Of a stretch of 64,000 bases of DNA, positions 41,428-51,216 are shown piece after piece. Source of the DNA: CALOCN01 sp942491735 (GTDB lineage Bacteria; Eisenbacteria; RBG-16-71-46; JABDJR01); NCBI GenBank assembly GCA_942491735.1, contig CALOCN010000014.1:2232001-2296000 (forward strand). Direction: 5' to 3'. The notes beneath the pieces are model-generated. The model did no database searches, had not been told where the DNA came from, and saw only the letters and a list, made by a program, of their open reading frames with translations. Both the position numbers and the translations under genes were made by a program. Position 1 is the first letter of the stretch; each line of letters starts with the position of its first letter.

Positions 41428-41456
41428 TTGACAGTGCCGCAGGGGGTTGGTAGACT
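41428..41456 (+). promoter_or_regulatory. Sigma-70 promoter of rpsT
   Basis: TTGACA (41428-41433), exactly 17 bases, TAGACT (41451-41456). This is the best promoter in the window and gives a leader of about 55 bases before the rpsT GTG. A second GGATTTGAC copy lies 19 bases upstream of the -35. Confidence 0.75.
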
Positions 41457-41516
41457 GCCCCGCTCGTTTTGCATCCCAAAATATCCGGGCCCACGGGCTC
41501 ATCTTCGGAGGAACCA

Positions 41517-41774
41517 GTGCCTCATCATAAATCCGCAAGCAAGCGGTTGTTGACCGCAGAGAAGAGCCGCCAGCGGAACATGGCGGTCAAGTCCGAGTTG
41601 CGCAAGCAGTTGAAGCAGCAGGCGACATTGGCCGGGGACGATGCCGAGAAGGCCCTGGTGAGTACCTACGCCCTGCTCGACCGGGCCGCCCGCAAGCGCG
41701 TCATTCCCAAGCGTCGCGCCGATCGGCTCAAGTCCCGCTTCGCCCGCAACGCCGCCAAAGCCGAAACTTCCTAG
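41517..41774 (+). CDS. rpsT: 30S ribosomal protein S20
   Basis: Small basic protein of 85 residues that binds 16S rRNA during early 30S assembly. The start HHKSASKRLLTAEKSRQRN and the end VIPKRRADRLKSRFARNAAK are typical S20. The GTG start at 41517 is preceded by GGAGGA at 41507-41512. Non-ATG starts are common for rpsT, where initiation is self-regulated in E. coli. It is a single-gene unit flanked by oppositely oriented genes. The stop TAG (41772-41774) shares CTAG with the dapA stop. Confidence 0.96.
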   Translation: MPHHKSASKRLLTAEKSRQRNMAVKSELRKQLKQQATLAGDDAEKALVSTYALLDRAARKRVIPKRRADRLKSRFARNAAKAETS

Positions 41775-42658
41775 CCGGTCGCGGCTGCGGGTAGTCTCAC
41801 CCCCGCAGCCTCCATGGCGATCCCCAGACGCTCCACGGTTCCCACCCCCGCCGACACCAGGGGAAGACGGAGTTCGTTGCGGATGAGGCCCAGGCGGGCC
41901 AGGGCCGCCTTGAGGGGCCCGGGGTTCGACTCGAGAAAGAGCGCCTCCACCAGGGGGTGCAGCCTCTGATGGATGGCCGCCGCGGTGGTCCCATCCCCTG
42001 ACCGGTACGCCGTGTGCATTTCGGTCAGCGCGTCTCCCACCAGGTGCCCGGCCACCGAGACCAGGCCCTGAGCCCCCACGGCAAAGTGTCCCAGGGCCAG
42101 CGGGTCATCCCCCGAGAGCACGGTCAGGGTGCCTCCCCGCAGGATCTCCGTGGCTTGGGCCAGGGATCCCGAGGCCTCCTTGATGGCCACGATGCGTTCG
42201 TGTCGTCCCAGCTCCACGGCGATCCGCGGGTCGAGGTTCACCCCGGTGCGTCCGGGTACGTTGTAGAGAACAATCGGGACGTCCACTGCATCCGCCACCG
42301 TCAGGAAGTGTCGTCGAAGCCCCTCCTGGGTCGGCTTGGCGTAGGGTGGGGTGACCAGCATGCATCCATCCACCCCCCGTGCCGCCGCGGCGCGGGTCGC
42401 CTCGATCGTTTCGCGGGTCGACCCGGCTCCGGTCCCCGCGAGGACGAAGGCGCGCCCCGCGGCTTCCTCCACCGCCAGTTCCCACACCCGTTCCCGTTCG
42501 GCCGGGGTCAGTGCGCTCCCCTCCCCGGTGGATCCCGTCGCCACCAGCCCCACGACCCCCTGATCCAGGACGTGGCGGGCGACCGCGCGGAACCCGGCTT
42601 CGTCCAGCTTGTCCTGGTGAAACGGGGTGACGAGGGCGACGCTGATACCTTCGAACAT
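41771..42658 (-). CDS. dapA: 4-hydroxy-tetrahydrodipicolinate synthase
   Basis: Condenses pyruvate with aspartate semialdehyde, the first step to lysine and diaminopimelate. It has 295 residues, a TIM barrel, with LVATGSTGEGSAL, Tyr 132 in VLYNVPGRTG and the Schiff-base Lys 160 in IVAIKEASG. The first Thr of the usual TT pair reads Ser (GSTGE), a mild change. ATG at 42658 follows AAGGAG with nine-base spacing. It is last in a minus-strand run secA-xerC-argF-lipoprotein-dapA. Confidence 0.95.
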   Translation of the reverse strand: MFEGISVALVTPFHQDKLDEAGFRAVARHVLDQGVVGLVATGSTGEGSALTPAERERVWELAVEEAAGRAFVLAGTGAGSTRETIEATRAAAARGVDGCMLVTPPYAKPTQEGLRRHFLTVADAVDVPIVLYNVPGRTGVNLDPRIAVELGRHERIVAIKEASGSLAQATEILRGGTLTVLSGDDPLALGHFAVGAQGLVSVAGHLVGDALTEMHTAYRSGDGTTAAAIHQRLHPLVEALFLESNPGPLKAALARLGLIRNELRLPLVSAGVGTVERLGIAMEAAGVRLPAAATG

Positions 42659-42671
42659 GCGGGCAAACTCC

Positions 42672-43811
42672 TTAGGGTGATTCCGGGTCGACGGGACCGG
42701 GCGCAGGCGCCGGGCCGCAGGATGGAACGGCCCATTCTCCCACATCGTGTTCCTCGGCGGGGCCCAGCGTGATGTGCTCGTGCTGGGTCGCCGGTTCCCC
42801 CTGGTCCCGTCGTCGATTGCGGTTGAGGTCGCAGAAGGCGTCCAACCGGTAGACCCCCGGAGGCAGTTGACGCAGGGTGAACGGGCCGGCCCCCTTGATC
42901 TCCACGCGGGCCCGCGGGGTGGCGAAGCTGTCCGCATCCGCGGCAAAGGCCTCCACCCACACCGGGGTACTGTCCCCCTCCGCCCGGGCGAGGATCCCCC
43001 GGATGGATCCGGGGGCCTCCGGGTCAACCAGGGCCAGGGGCAAAGTGCGTGTGGGGTGATCCGAAGTGAGGATCACCGTCTCCGGGAGGGCGCTCATGAA
43101 CTCGCCGGTCGTGTCCAGGACCCGGTTCTCGTTGCGGTCCACGAGGGCCACCAGCCAGCGTCTGGCACCGTCGGCAGGAAGTCCATCGAGTCGGTAGGCA
43201 CCGGAAGGCAACATCTGGGTGATGGCCTGGGGATCGGTCGTGTTGATATCGGGAACCGTGTCCGCCGCGCCGCTGAACAGGGCGACCAGGATCTGACCGG
43301 TCTGGGACTCCCGTCCCTTCACCTCCACCGTGCCTTCCACCACGCCGGGCCAGAGCGAGTCCCCGGTCGAGAACACCCACCGCACCGGAGCCTGCATGGC
43401 GTTCTGGCGCCTGGCCCGCGTGCGATCCTTGAGCGCGGTGGTGAGCAGGACGCCTACCGTGGTCGAGTCGGGGAAGGGGCGCCGAGGCCGGATGGTGACC
43501 CGGGTTCCCGAGATATCGATTCCCGGTTTCTCGAGCCCCTGCGGGGTGACCCACAGCGCGCGTTCCAGGGTCTTGTTGTCGATCTTCTCGCTCAGCTCGA
43601 TCACGATCGACGCATCCGTGGGAACCGCGGTCCTCTGACTGTCGGGGGACACCGCCAGGACCTCGGGAGCCCGGGTATCCTCCGGTCCCCCGGGGGGGGC
43701 CATCTGGCGGGCGCAGCCGATCAGCCCGGCCATCAGCAGGACCACGGCGATCCACCGCCCTGCCGCCCCGGCAAGGCTGCCGCGGCCCGGGGCGGGTCGG
43801 GGGATCCTCAG
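42672..43811 (-). CDS. Lipoprotein with bacterial Ig-like domain (Big_5 type)
   Basis: About 379 residues. The lipobox is LIGC within WIAVVLLMAGLIGC. An Ig-like domain follows, with the Big_5 pattern PEVLAVSPDSQRTAVPTDASIVIELSEKID (given here only as landmarks SPDSQRTAVPTDA and IELSEKID) and PDSTTVGVLLTTALKDR. Carboxypeptidase-regulatory-like beta units come next (SGAYRLDGLPADG, LVALVDRNENRVLD, PPGVYRLDAFCDLNRNRRRDQGE). The start is unclear: no ATG/GTG/TTG gives a full lipoprotein signal. A CTG at 43811 overlapping the argF TGA, with GGGAGG six bases upstream, would give a basic 33-residue signal. A GTG at about 43749 would give a signal that is too short. Confidence 0.65.
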   Translation of the reverse strand: MRIPRPAPGRGSLAGAAGRWIAVVLLMAGLIGCARQMAPPGGPEDTRAPEVLAVSPDSQRTAVPTDASIVIELSEKIDNKTLERALWVTPQGLEKPGIDISGTRVTIRPRRPFPDSTTVGVLLTTALKDRTRARRQNAMQAPVRWVFSTGDSLWPGVVEGTVEVKGRESQTGQILVALFSGAADTVPDINTTDPQAITQMLPSGAYRLDGLPADGARRWLVALVDRNENRVLDTTGEFMSALPETVILTSDHPTRTLPLALVDPEAPGSIRGILARAEGDSTPVWVEAFAADADSFATPRARVEIKGAGPFTLRQLPPGVYRLDAFCDLNRNRRRDQGEPATQHEHITLGPAEEHDVGEWAVPSCGPAPAPGPVDPESP

Positions 43812-44731
43812 CGTCCGCCTCCCATGAGGGTGACCAGCAGTGCGTTCTGGGCGTGCATTCGGTTCTCCGCCTGATCGAACACCCGGGAGTGGGGTCCGTC
43901 GAGGACGCCGTCGGTGATCTCTTCCCCGCGGTGTGCGGGCAGACAATGGAGGACCACGCAATCCGGCTTGGCCCGGGCCACCATGGCCTCATTCACCTGG
44001 TACGGCATGAATACCTTCCTGCGCGCCGCGGCTTCCTCTTCCTGACCCATGCTGGCCCACACATCGGTATAGATGACGTCCGCGCCATCCACCGCCCTGG
44101 CCGGATCATGCTCGATCACGATGCGCCCGTTCGCTTCGGACTGCGCGAGAGCGAGGAACTCCGCATCCGGCTCGTAGCCTTCGGCGCAGCAGAGAGTGAA
44201 GTGGAACGGCAGGCGCCGCGCGGCGTTCATCCAGGACTTGGCCACGTTGTTCCCGTCCCCCACGAAGGTCACCTTGCGACCCTCGATGCTCCCCAGGGAC
44301 TCCCGTACCGTCTGGAGGTCGGCCACGATCTGGCACGGGTGGAATGCGTCGGTAAGTCCGTTGATCACCGGGACGCTGGCGTACTCGGCCAGTTCCTCCA
44401 CCCAGGCATGGGAAAAGGTCCGGATCATGATGCCGTCCACATAGCGGGAGAGCACCCGGGCCACGTCCCGGATCGCCTCCCGCGATCCCATCCCGATCTC
44501 CTTGTCGGTGATGTAGAGCGCGCTCCCGCCCAGCTTGGACATGCCGGACTCGAACGAGACCCGGGTGCGCAGACTCGGCTTGTGGAAGATCAGGGCCAGC
44601 ACCCTCCCCTTGAGCGGGGGGTCGAGGCGCCCGGCGGCGAGGTCCGCCTTGAGCAGCGCGGCCCGATCGAGGAGCGCATTCAGTTCCGGGGTGGTGAAGT
44701 CGGTAACGGTGAGGAAGTGACGCGTGGACAT
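43808..44731 (-). CDS. argF: Ornithine carbamoyltransferase
   Basis: Makes citrulline from ornithine and carbamoyl phosphate in arginine synthesis. It has 307 residues with the carbamoyl-phosphate loop FHKPSLRTR (SxRT), HPCQ in DAFHPCQIVADL, the DVWASMGQEEE ornithine region and the C-terminal HCLPAHRGEEIT. ATG at 44731 follows AGGAGA. It starts nine bases after xerC. SMG in the ornithine loop favours ornithine over N-acetylornithine, though this was not tested. Confidence 0.95.
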   Translation of the reverse strand: MSTRHFLTVTDFTTPELNALLDRAALLKADLAAGRLDPPLKGRVLALIFHKPSLRTRVSFESGMSKLGGSALYITDKEIGMGSREAIRDVARVLSRYVDGIMIRTFSHAWVEELAEYASVPVINGLTDAFHPCQIVADLQTVRESLGSIEGRKVTFVGDGNNVAKSWMNAARRLPFHFTLCCAEGYEPDAEFLALAQSEANGRIVIEHDPARAVDGADVIYTDVWASMGQEEEAAARRKVFMPYQVNEAMVARAKPDCVVLHCLPAHRGEEITDGVLDGPHSRVFDQAENRMHAQNALLVTLMGGGR

Positions 44732-44740
44732 CCGAATCTC

Positions 44741-45634
44741 CTAGGACCCGTCCTCCGCCCGGGGGTGAGCCTGGGCGTGGGCCGAGCGTAAGCGTTCCAT
44801 GGTGATGTGGGTATAGACCTGGGTGCTGGACAGTGAGGCGTGGCCAAGCAGTTCCTGGACCGCGCGGAGCTCGGCCCCCCGATCCAGAAGATGCGTGGCA
44901 AAGGTGTGGCGAAGCAGGTGCGGGCTCATTCCGGCCCGGGCCGCAACCGAGAGCAACCGGCGCCGCACCAGCCGCTGGATGGTGCGGGTGGAAAGGGGAC
45001 CCTCCCGCCCCGGAAACAGCGGATCACCCGGACGCGGGGGGGGCAGGGTGGCGTGGTACCGGTCGAGGGCATCGAGCGCGCGGCGGGTGACCGGAACGCG
45101 CCGCTCCTTGTTGCCCTTCCCGCGAACCTGGAGCAACGCGGACGGCCGGATCAGATCCCGTTCCCGCAACCCGGCCAGTTCCGAGAGACGGATGCCGGTA
45201 CCGTAGAACAATTCCAGGATGGCCCGGTCCCGCGGTCCGCGGGGATCCCGATCCCATGCCGTCCCGTCCAGGAGTCCGGCCAGTTCCTCCTCGGAGAGAA
45301 ACGGCGGCAATCGCCTGGGGGCCCGCGGCCCCTTGAGTTCGGGCCCGATGTCCAGGCCCTCGGTCCCCCGCCCCCGCAGATAACGGCGAAACGAGCGCAA
45401 CGTCGCCAATCGACGGTTCATGGTGCGCTCGGACAGTCCGCGTCGGGTGAGGCTGCGCAGGTATGCGCGCACCGCGTTCTCGTCGATCTCCTCCACCCGG
45501 GGAGACCGTCCGTCCCGGGATTCCAGGAACGCGCGGAAATCGGCGAGATCCCTCCGATACGCGGCCACGGTGTGGTCGGAGTAGCGTCGCACCGTCTTCA
45601 GGTGATCCAGGAAAACCGGAACACGCGAGTCCAT
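44741..45634 (-). CDS. xerC: Tyrosine recombinase XerC/XerD (XerC-like)
   Basis: A 297-residue recombinase. The N-domain is FLDHLKTVRRYSDHTVAAYRRDL. The catalytic set is Arg in GTGIRLSELAG, Lys in GKGNKERRVPV, HLLRHTFATHLL, His in LGHASLSSTQVYTH, and Tyr in QVYTHI. ATG at 45634 is the first residue of the normal Xer N-terminus and lies four bases after the secA stop; a longer frame runs back into secA. It is about 8.6 kb from the other Xer gene. Which is C and which is D is inferred from slight resemblance only. Confidence 0.88.
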   Translation of the reverse strand: MDSRVPVFLDHLKTVRRYSDHTVAAYRRDLADFRAFLESRDGRSPRVEEIDENAVRAYLRSLTRRGLSERTMNRRLATLRSFRRYLRGRGTEGLDIGPELKGPRAPRRLPPFLSEEELAGLLDGTAWDRDPRGPRDRAILELFYGTGIRLSELAGLRERDLIRPSALLQVRGKGNKERRVPVTRRALDALDRYHATLPPPRPGDPLFPGREGPLSTRTIQRLVRRRLLSVAARAGMSPHLLRHTFATHLLDRGAELRAVQELLGHASLSSTQVYTHITMERLRSAHAQAHPRAEDGS

Positions 45635-45638
45635 GGGG

Positions 45639-48644
<3,006 letters not shown>

Positions 48645-48777
48645 GCGGCGAACCGACTCCTTGAGGGCGACCAAACTCCGCGGGACGTGGAACGAACCCT
48701 CAACGCTAACAGAGGCCGATTCCCGGGAGCAAGCTGGTCTCTGGCCCGGAGTTGGCGTCCCCGGGGGGTCTGCGTGG

Positions 48778-51132
48778 CTAGGAGCCGGCCAACCCCAGTC
48801 GGACCGCGAAGACCCGGCCGTCCATGGCGCCGAAGTAGGCGGTCCCGTCCCCGATGCGCGGGGAGGAGAACGAGGCGGCATCGGTCCGGATCCCGGCCAG
48901 TTCCTTGCCGGTCATCCAGTCGAATCCGTGGAGGACGCCGTCGTAGGCGGTGATCCAGACCGCTTCACCCAGGAACGCCGGCCGGCTTTTCACCGCGCCC
49001 CCCACCGTCCCCTGCCACACGACCTGACCCATCGCGACATCGATGCCGAGAATCCGGCCGGAGTCGGCGCCGATCACCACCCGACCCTCGTGATAGGCCG
49101 GAGAACCGCCCACATCGGACGCGGCATCCACGCTCCATACCGTTTCGCCTGTCGCGGCGTCCAGGGCCAGGACCGCGCCGGTCCCCGCCCCCAGGATCAC
49201 CTTGCCTTCGGCTACCACCGGGCTCGAGTAGATGGCTCCCAACCCCTCGGCCCGCCATACGCGGGATCCGGTGGCCGGGTCGTAGGCCGTCACCCGCCCA
49301 TTGAGGTCCCCCACCACCACGACTCCCTCCCCCAACGCGGGGCTGGACCAGAGAACCGCCCCCACGTCCTTCTTCCAGCGAACGGTTCCGTCGACGGGGT
49401 TCACCGCATACAGATGGTGGTCATACGAACCCAGGAATACCGTGTCGTCCCCGACCACCGGCGAGGCCACGATCTTGCCGCCGGTGGGGACGGTCCATAG
49501 CTCTTCACCCGTCGTGCGGGCCAGACCATAGATGGTCCCGTCATACGCACCGAGAACCACCGCCTCACCCGCCAAGGCGGGCGACGAACCAAAGCCGCTC
49601 CCGGCGGCGTAGGCCCAGACCCGGGAGCCGTCCACGGCGGAGAGAGCATAGACGCTGCCGTCGCGGCATCCGAACACGACCCGCTCCCCGTCGACGAGGG
49701 GCGTCGAGGTCACCGGCTGCGGGAACGTCGTCTCCCACAGGATGGCCGCAGGCACCGAGGCCAGGTCCGGGATCAGCGGTGCGGTGGCCGCGTCCGTTTC
49801 TTCGACCGCGGCCGGGCCGGGCTCGGAGCTGCCCGGGCGGAGCTGCGTGACATAGGTCACCAGCATGGCGATCGCTCCCAGCGCGGCAATGAGCCCGAGC
49901 CAGAACCCGAGACCCCGCGAGGGTTCGTCCAGGAGCCCTTCTCCCCGCACCGTATCCGGTTCGCTCCGGGTCCGGAAGATCGCCGGTTCCGAATCGTCTT
50001 CGGCGAGGATCTCATCCACCGAGGGCGCGTGATCGAGGTCCCGCGGCACCAAGGCTGGGGCTTCGACGTCCAGGGCCGGCGCGGACTCCTCGGGTTCCTC
50101 TTCCTCGAGGGGGGCGTCGGCGGTCTCGGTCGCCTCGTCGAGTGCTTCCAGTCTCTCGAGTTCGTCCAGGTCCTCCCGCTGCCGCGCTTCATCCAGGGCG
50201 GCCAGGGCTTCCAGCTCGCTGAGCGGTGCGCCGGGATCCGAATCCGCGGGCGGCTCGGCCGGGGCCGGTTGGGTAATCGCCTCTTCGGGAGCCGCGACAC
50301 TGGGCGTCTCCGCGGGAGCCGGGTCATCCGGGGGTTCCGGGCGCTCCGGGGTCGTCTCGACGGATGGCTCGGGGGCACGCCCGGGCTCTTCCACCGGTGT
50401 ATCGAAGAGATCGGCAAAGTCGGTTTGTCTGGCCCGCTCCGGGACGCGGCCCTGGGCCCCGCGTTTGCGGGGCGCTTCGGGGGTGCCCACTGCACCACTG
50501 GCCATGTCCCGGTCGAAAGTGGTCAGGCTGGGTGGGGTCGAGGAGGCCTGGCGCAGCGTCGCCCCGCGACCGGCCGCGACTGCGGCCAATCCCTGCTTGG
50601 CCACGAACGAGATGATGAGGCCTCCGTCGGCCACGCCGCCCCGCTCCAGTCGGTTGATGAACTCGGCCAGTTGGGGGCCCTCGCTTCCCGCCCCCGGGAT
50701 TCGCCCCAGGAAGAACCGCAATTCGGTGGATGCGGGGGCCTCGCGGGGTTCGTGGGCCTGGATGGGATCCCCGGCCTGCGGGGCGAGCGGGACCAGGCAC
50801 ACCTCGCCCGATGTCATGAACCGGACGGTCTCGTTCTCCAGGACGGCCACGCCCAACGCGATGGGAGTCTCCCGTTCCTTCGACTCGTGATTGGCGATCC
50901 GCACCGCGCCCTCGAGCAGGGTCGAGGTGGGCGCGTTGGCCGGAATCCCCTTCAGGTACCGGACCGCGGCCTGGCCCGCGCGTAATGCGGCATCCCGGTC
51001 GCCGCTTCCCGACGCCGGACCCACGACAAGGAAGTGCGCGACCCGGGGACCTGTTGCAGCCAACTCGAAGTAGGACCACCACCCGGAGTTCCTGAACGGA
51101 CGCAGGGTGTGGCATCGTGCAGTCAAAGGCAT
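48778..51132 (-). CDS. Single-pass membrane PQQ-propeller protein with possible degenerate PP2C-like head
   Basis: A 784-residue protein in four parts. (1) Residues about 25-185 resemble a PP2C phosphatase fold (FLVVGPASGSGDRDAALRAG, IALGVAVLENETVRFMTSGE, GGLIISFVAKQG), but the metal-binding Asp residues are missing. (2) A long acidic, Pro/Ala/Glu-rich linker spans about 190-405. (3) One membrane helix spans about 407-430 (LGFWLGLIAALGAIAMLVTYV). (4) A BamB-like PQQ beta-propeller runs from about 465 to the end, with repeated blades such as GCRDGSVYALSAVDGSRVWAY and GSYDHHLYAVNPVDGTVRWK. The layout suggests a cytoplasmic head and a periplasmic propeller. The PP2C link is an inference from pattern. 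Confidence 0.68.
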   Translation of the reverse strand: MPLTARCHTLRPFRNSGWWSYFELAATGPRVAHFLVVGPASGSGDRDAALRAGQAAVRYLKGIPANAPTSTLLEGAVRIANHESKERETPIALGVAVLENETVRFMTSGEVCLVPLAPQAGDPIQAHEPREAPASTELRFFLGRIPGAGSEGPQLAEFINRLERGGVADGGLIISFVAKQGLAAVAAGRGATLRQASSTPPSLTTFDRDMASGAVGTPEAPRKRGAQGRVPERARQTDFADLFDTPVEEPGRAPEPSVETTPERPEPPDDPAPAETPSVAAPEEAITQPAPAEPPADSDPGAPLSELEALAALDEARQREDLDELERLEALDEATETADAPLEEEEPEESAPALDVEAPALVPRDLDHAPSVDEILAEDDSEPAIFRTRSEPDTVRGEGLLDEPSRGLGFWLGLIAALGAIAMLVTYVTQLRPGSSEPGPAAVEETDAATAPLIPDLASVPAAILWETTFPQPVTSTPLVDGERVVFGCRDGSVYALSAVDGSRVWAYAAGSGFGSSPALAGEAVVLGAYDGTIYGLARTTGEELWTVPTGGKIVASPVVGDDTVFLGSYDHHLYAVNPVDGTVRWKKDVGAVLWSSPALGEGVVVVGDLNGRVTAYDPATGSRVWRAEGLGAIYSSPVVAEGKVILGAGTGAVLALDAATGETVWSVDAASDVGGSPAYHEGRVVIGADSGRILGIDVAMGQVVWQGTVGGAVKSRPAFLGEAVWITAYDGVLHGFDWMTGKELAGIRTDAASFSSPRIGDGTAYFGAMDGRVFAVRLGLAGS

Positions 51133-51162
51133 GAGGACGCGTTCCCTCGTATTACATGGCCC

Positions 51163-51180
51163 GGACGCGCGTGCGCGTCC
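51163..51180. repeat. Perfect GC-rich hairpin between SLT and PQQ genes
   Basis: GGACGCGC-GT-GCGCGTCC has 8-bp arms and a two-base centre. It sits in the 84-base gap between the transglycosylase stop and the PQQ-protein start. It could end or protect the transcript from the purN-to-transglycosylase run; no T-run follows. Confidence 0.4.
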
Positions 51181-51216
51181 CGGTAGTTGAATGCGTCCTT
51201 GGCACGTTGCGCTCCC

